From Guptibacillus hwajinpoensis (GTDB taxonomy: Bacteria > Bacillota > Bacilli > Bacillales > Bacillaceae_O): DNA of 64,000 nucleotides. How positions within the stretch are numbered: position 1 is the stretch's first letter; each line of letters starts with the position of its first letter. Location: assembly GCA_016841765.1 (NCBI GenBank), contig JAENYN010000013.1, forward strand, positions 31,556 to 95,555. Direction: 5' to 3'. Positions 63,782 to 64,000 of this stretch are shown piece by piece. Below the pieces are notes generated by a model. The model ran no database searches, had not been told where the DNA came from, and worked only from the letters and a program-made list of their open reading frames with translations. A program made the position numbers and the translations under genes.

Positions 63782-64000
63782 TTAACCGTTACGGGCCACC
63801 CTGCGATACAGTTTCCCATTCATATAAAAAAACCGGGTAATATGTCCACCGCATTTTATCATTTGCCTTGCAAGCCTATTAACACTATGCTGGCGGCCCA
63901 CTTTCTTGTCAGATAAGTAAATGCCGAGCAGGCCCTTATTAATCATCCGATGAAACTGGCGATCCGGCAATTGATCTGTATGCTTGTCCGCTTCACGAAT
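63782..64000 (-). CDS. Partial uncharacterised gene, C-terminal end
   Basis: The minus-strand frame is open from the window edge to TAA at 63782-63784, giving at least 72 residues. It contains QFHRMINKGLLGIYLSDKK and ends in LYRRVARNG. The TTG at 63970 has no clear RBS, so the start is probably beyond the window. I do not recognise the protein; the composition looks like a basic, DNA- or RNA-associated C-terminus. Confidence 0.55.
   Translation of the reverse strand: MREADKHTDQLPDRQFHRMINKGLLGIYLSDKKVGRQHSVNRLARQMIKCGGHITRFFYMNGKLYRRVARNG

Overview
The window is a chromosomal segment of a low-to-moderate GC, endospore-forming member of the Bacillaceae (Bacillus in the broad sense). The evidence is gene order and gene content. 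Most of the window follows the order known from the Bacillus subtilis acuABC / ccpA-aroA / ytxGHJ / murC / sftA / ytpPQR / ytoPQ / ytnP / trmB / ytmP / ytlPQR / ytkP / ytjP / ytzE / ytgP / ytfP / leuS / ytqAB region. It also carries Bacillus-type ribosome binding sites, frequent TTG/GTG starts, U-tract hairpin terminators, a leuS T-box and spore genes (cse60, sftA).

Layout. 0-4.4 kb: end of acuB, acuC, and the opposing ccpA-motP-motS group (carbon control plus a flagellar stator). 4.4-9.1 kb: a gene-poor stretch with a 127-bp palindromic repeat, then aroA (chorismate mutase/DAHP synthase), the bacilliredoxin gene ytxJ and the stress pair ytxG-ytxH behind a sigma-B-like promoter. 9.2-19.9 kb: an M29 aminopeptidase, murC, then genes that interrupt the murC-sftA neighbourhood known from B. 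subtilis (nicotinate phosphoribosyltransferase and a TAXI-TRAP transporter), then the DNA translocase gene sftA. 20-25.4 kb: ytpR-ytpQ-ytpP, an orphan EIIC-like membrane protein and a chemoreceptor with an unusual acidic tail. 26-36 kb: a lipoprotein, ytoQ, a universal stress protein, a DUF84 NTPase, ytoP, ytzB, ytnP, trmB, a DUF3891 gene with a 29-residue membrane peptide, ytzH and ytmP. 36-46 kb: a lipid kinase, a NERD-like protein, an LrgAB pair, thpR, a cysteine synthase paralogue, an MFS transporter, a PepV-type dipeptidase, a K+ channel, and a decayed ythQ-like permease broken by two in-frame stops. 46-55 kb: ytzE, a PRC-barrel protein, a pseudouridine synthase, a DUF6884 protein, a collagen-like coiled-coil protein, the MurJ-type flippase ytgP, ytfP, cse60, a TrkA-C membrane protein and ytwF. 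55-64 kb: leuS with its T-box leader, an MFS transporter, ytzC and the tRNA-modification pair ytqA-ytqB. Last comes an ~800-nt apparent non-coding transcript with its own promoter, many hairpins and a terminator, and a partial gene at the window edge.

Two layers of structure are not explained by genes. First, four intergenic tandem arrays (25.6-26.05, 46.37-46.58, 55.1-55.6 and 60.1-60.4 kb) have a nearly invariant 51 or 52 bp period; two of them share a palindromic core. Second, there are dispersed palindromic elements: one of about 90 bp in four copies, each just downstream of a gene, and one of up to 127 bp in one full and two partial copies whose stem arms change in a compensatory way. 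The ~800-nt RNA at 62.97-63.77 kb is the strongest candidate for something undescribed. I saw no rRNA, tRNA, CRISPR array, prophage or transposase gene.
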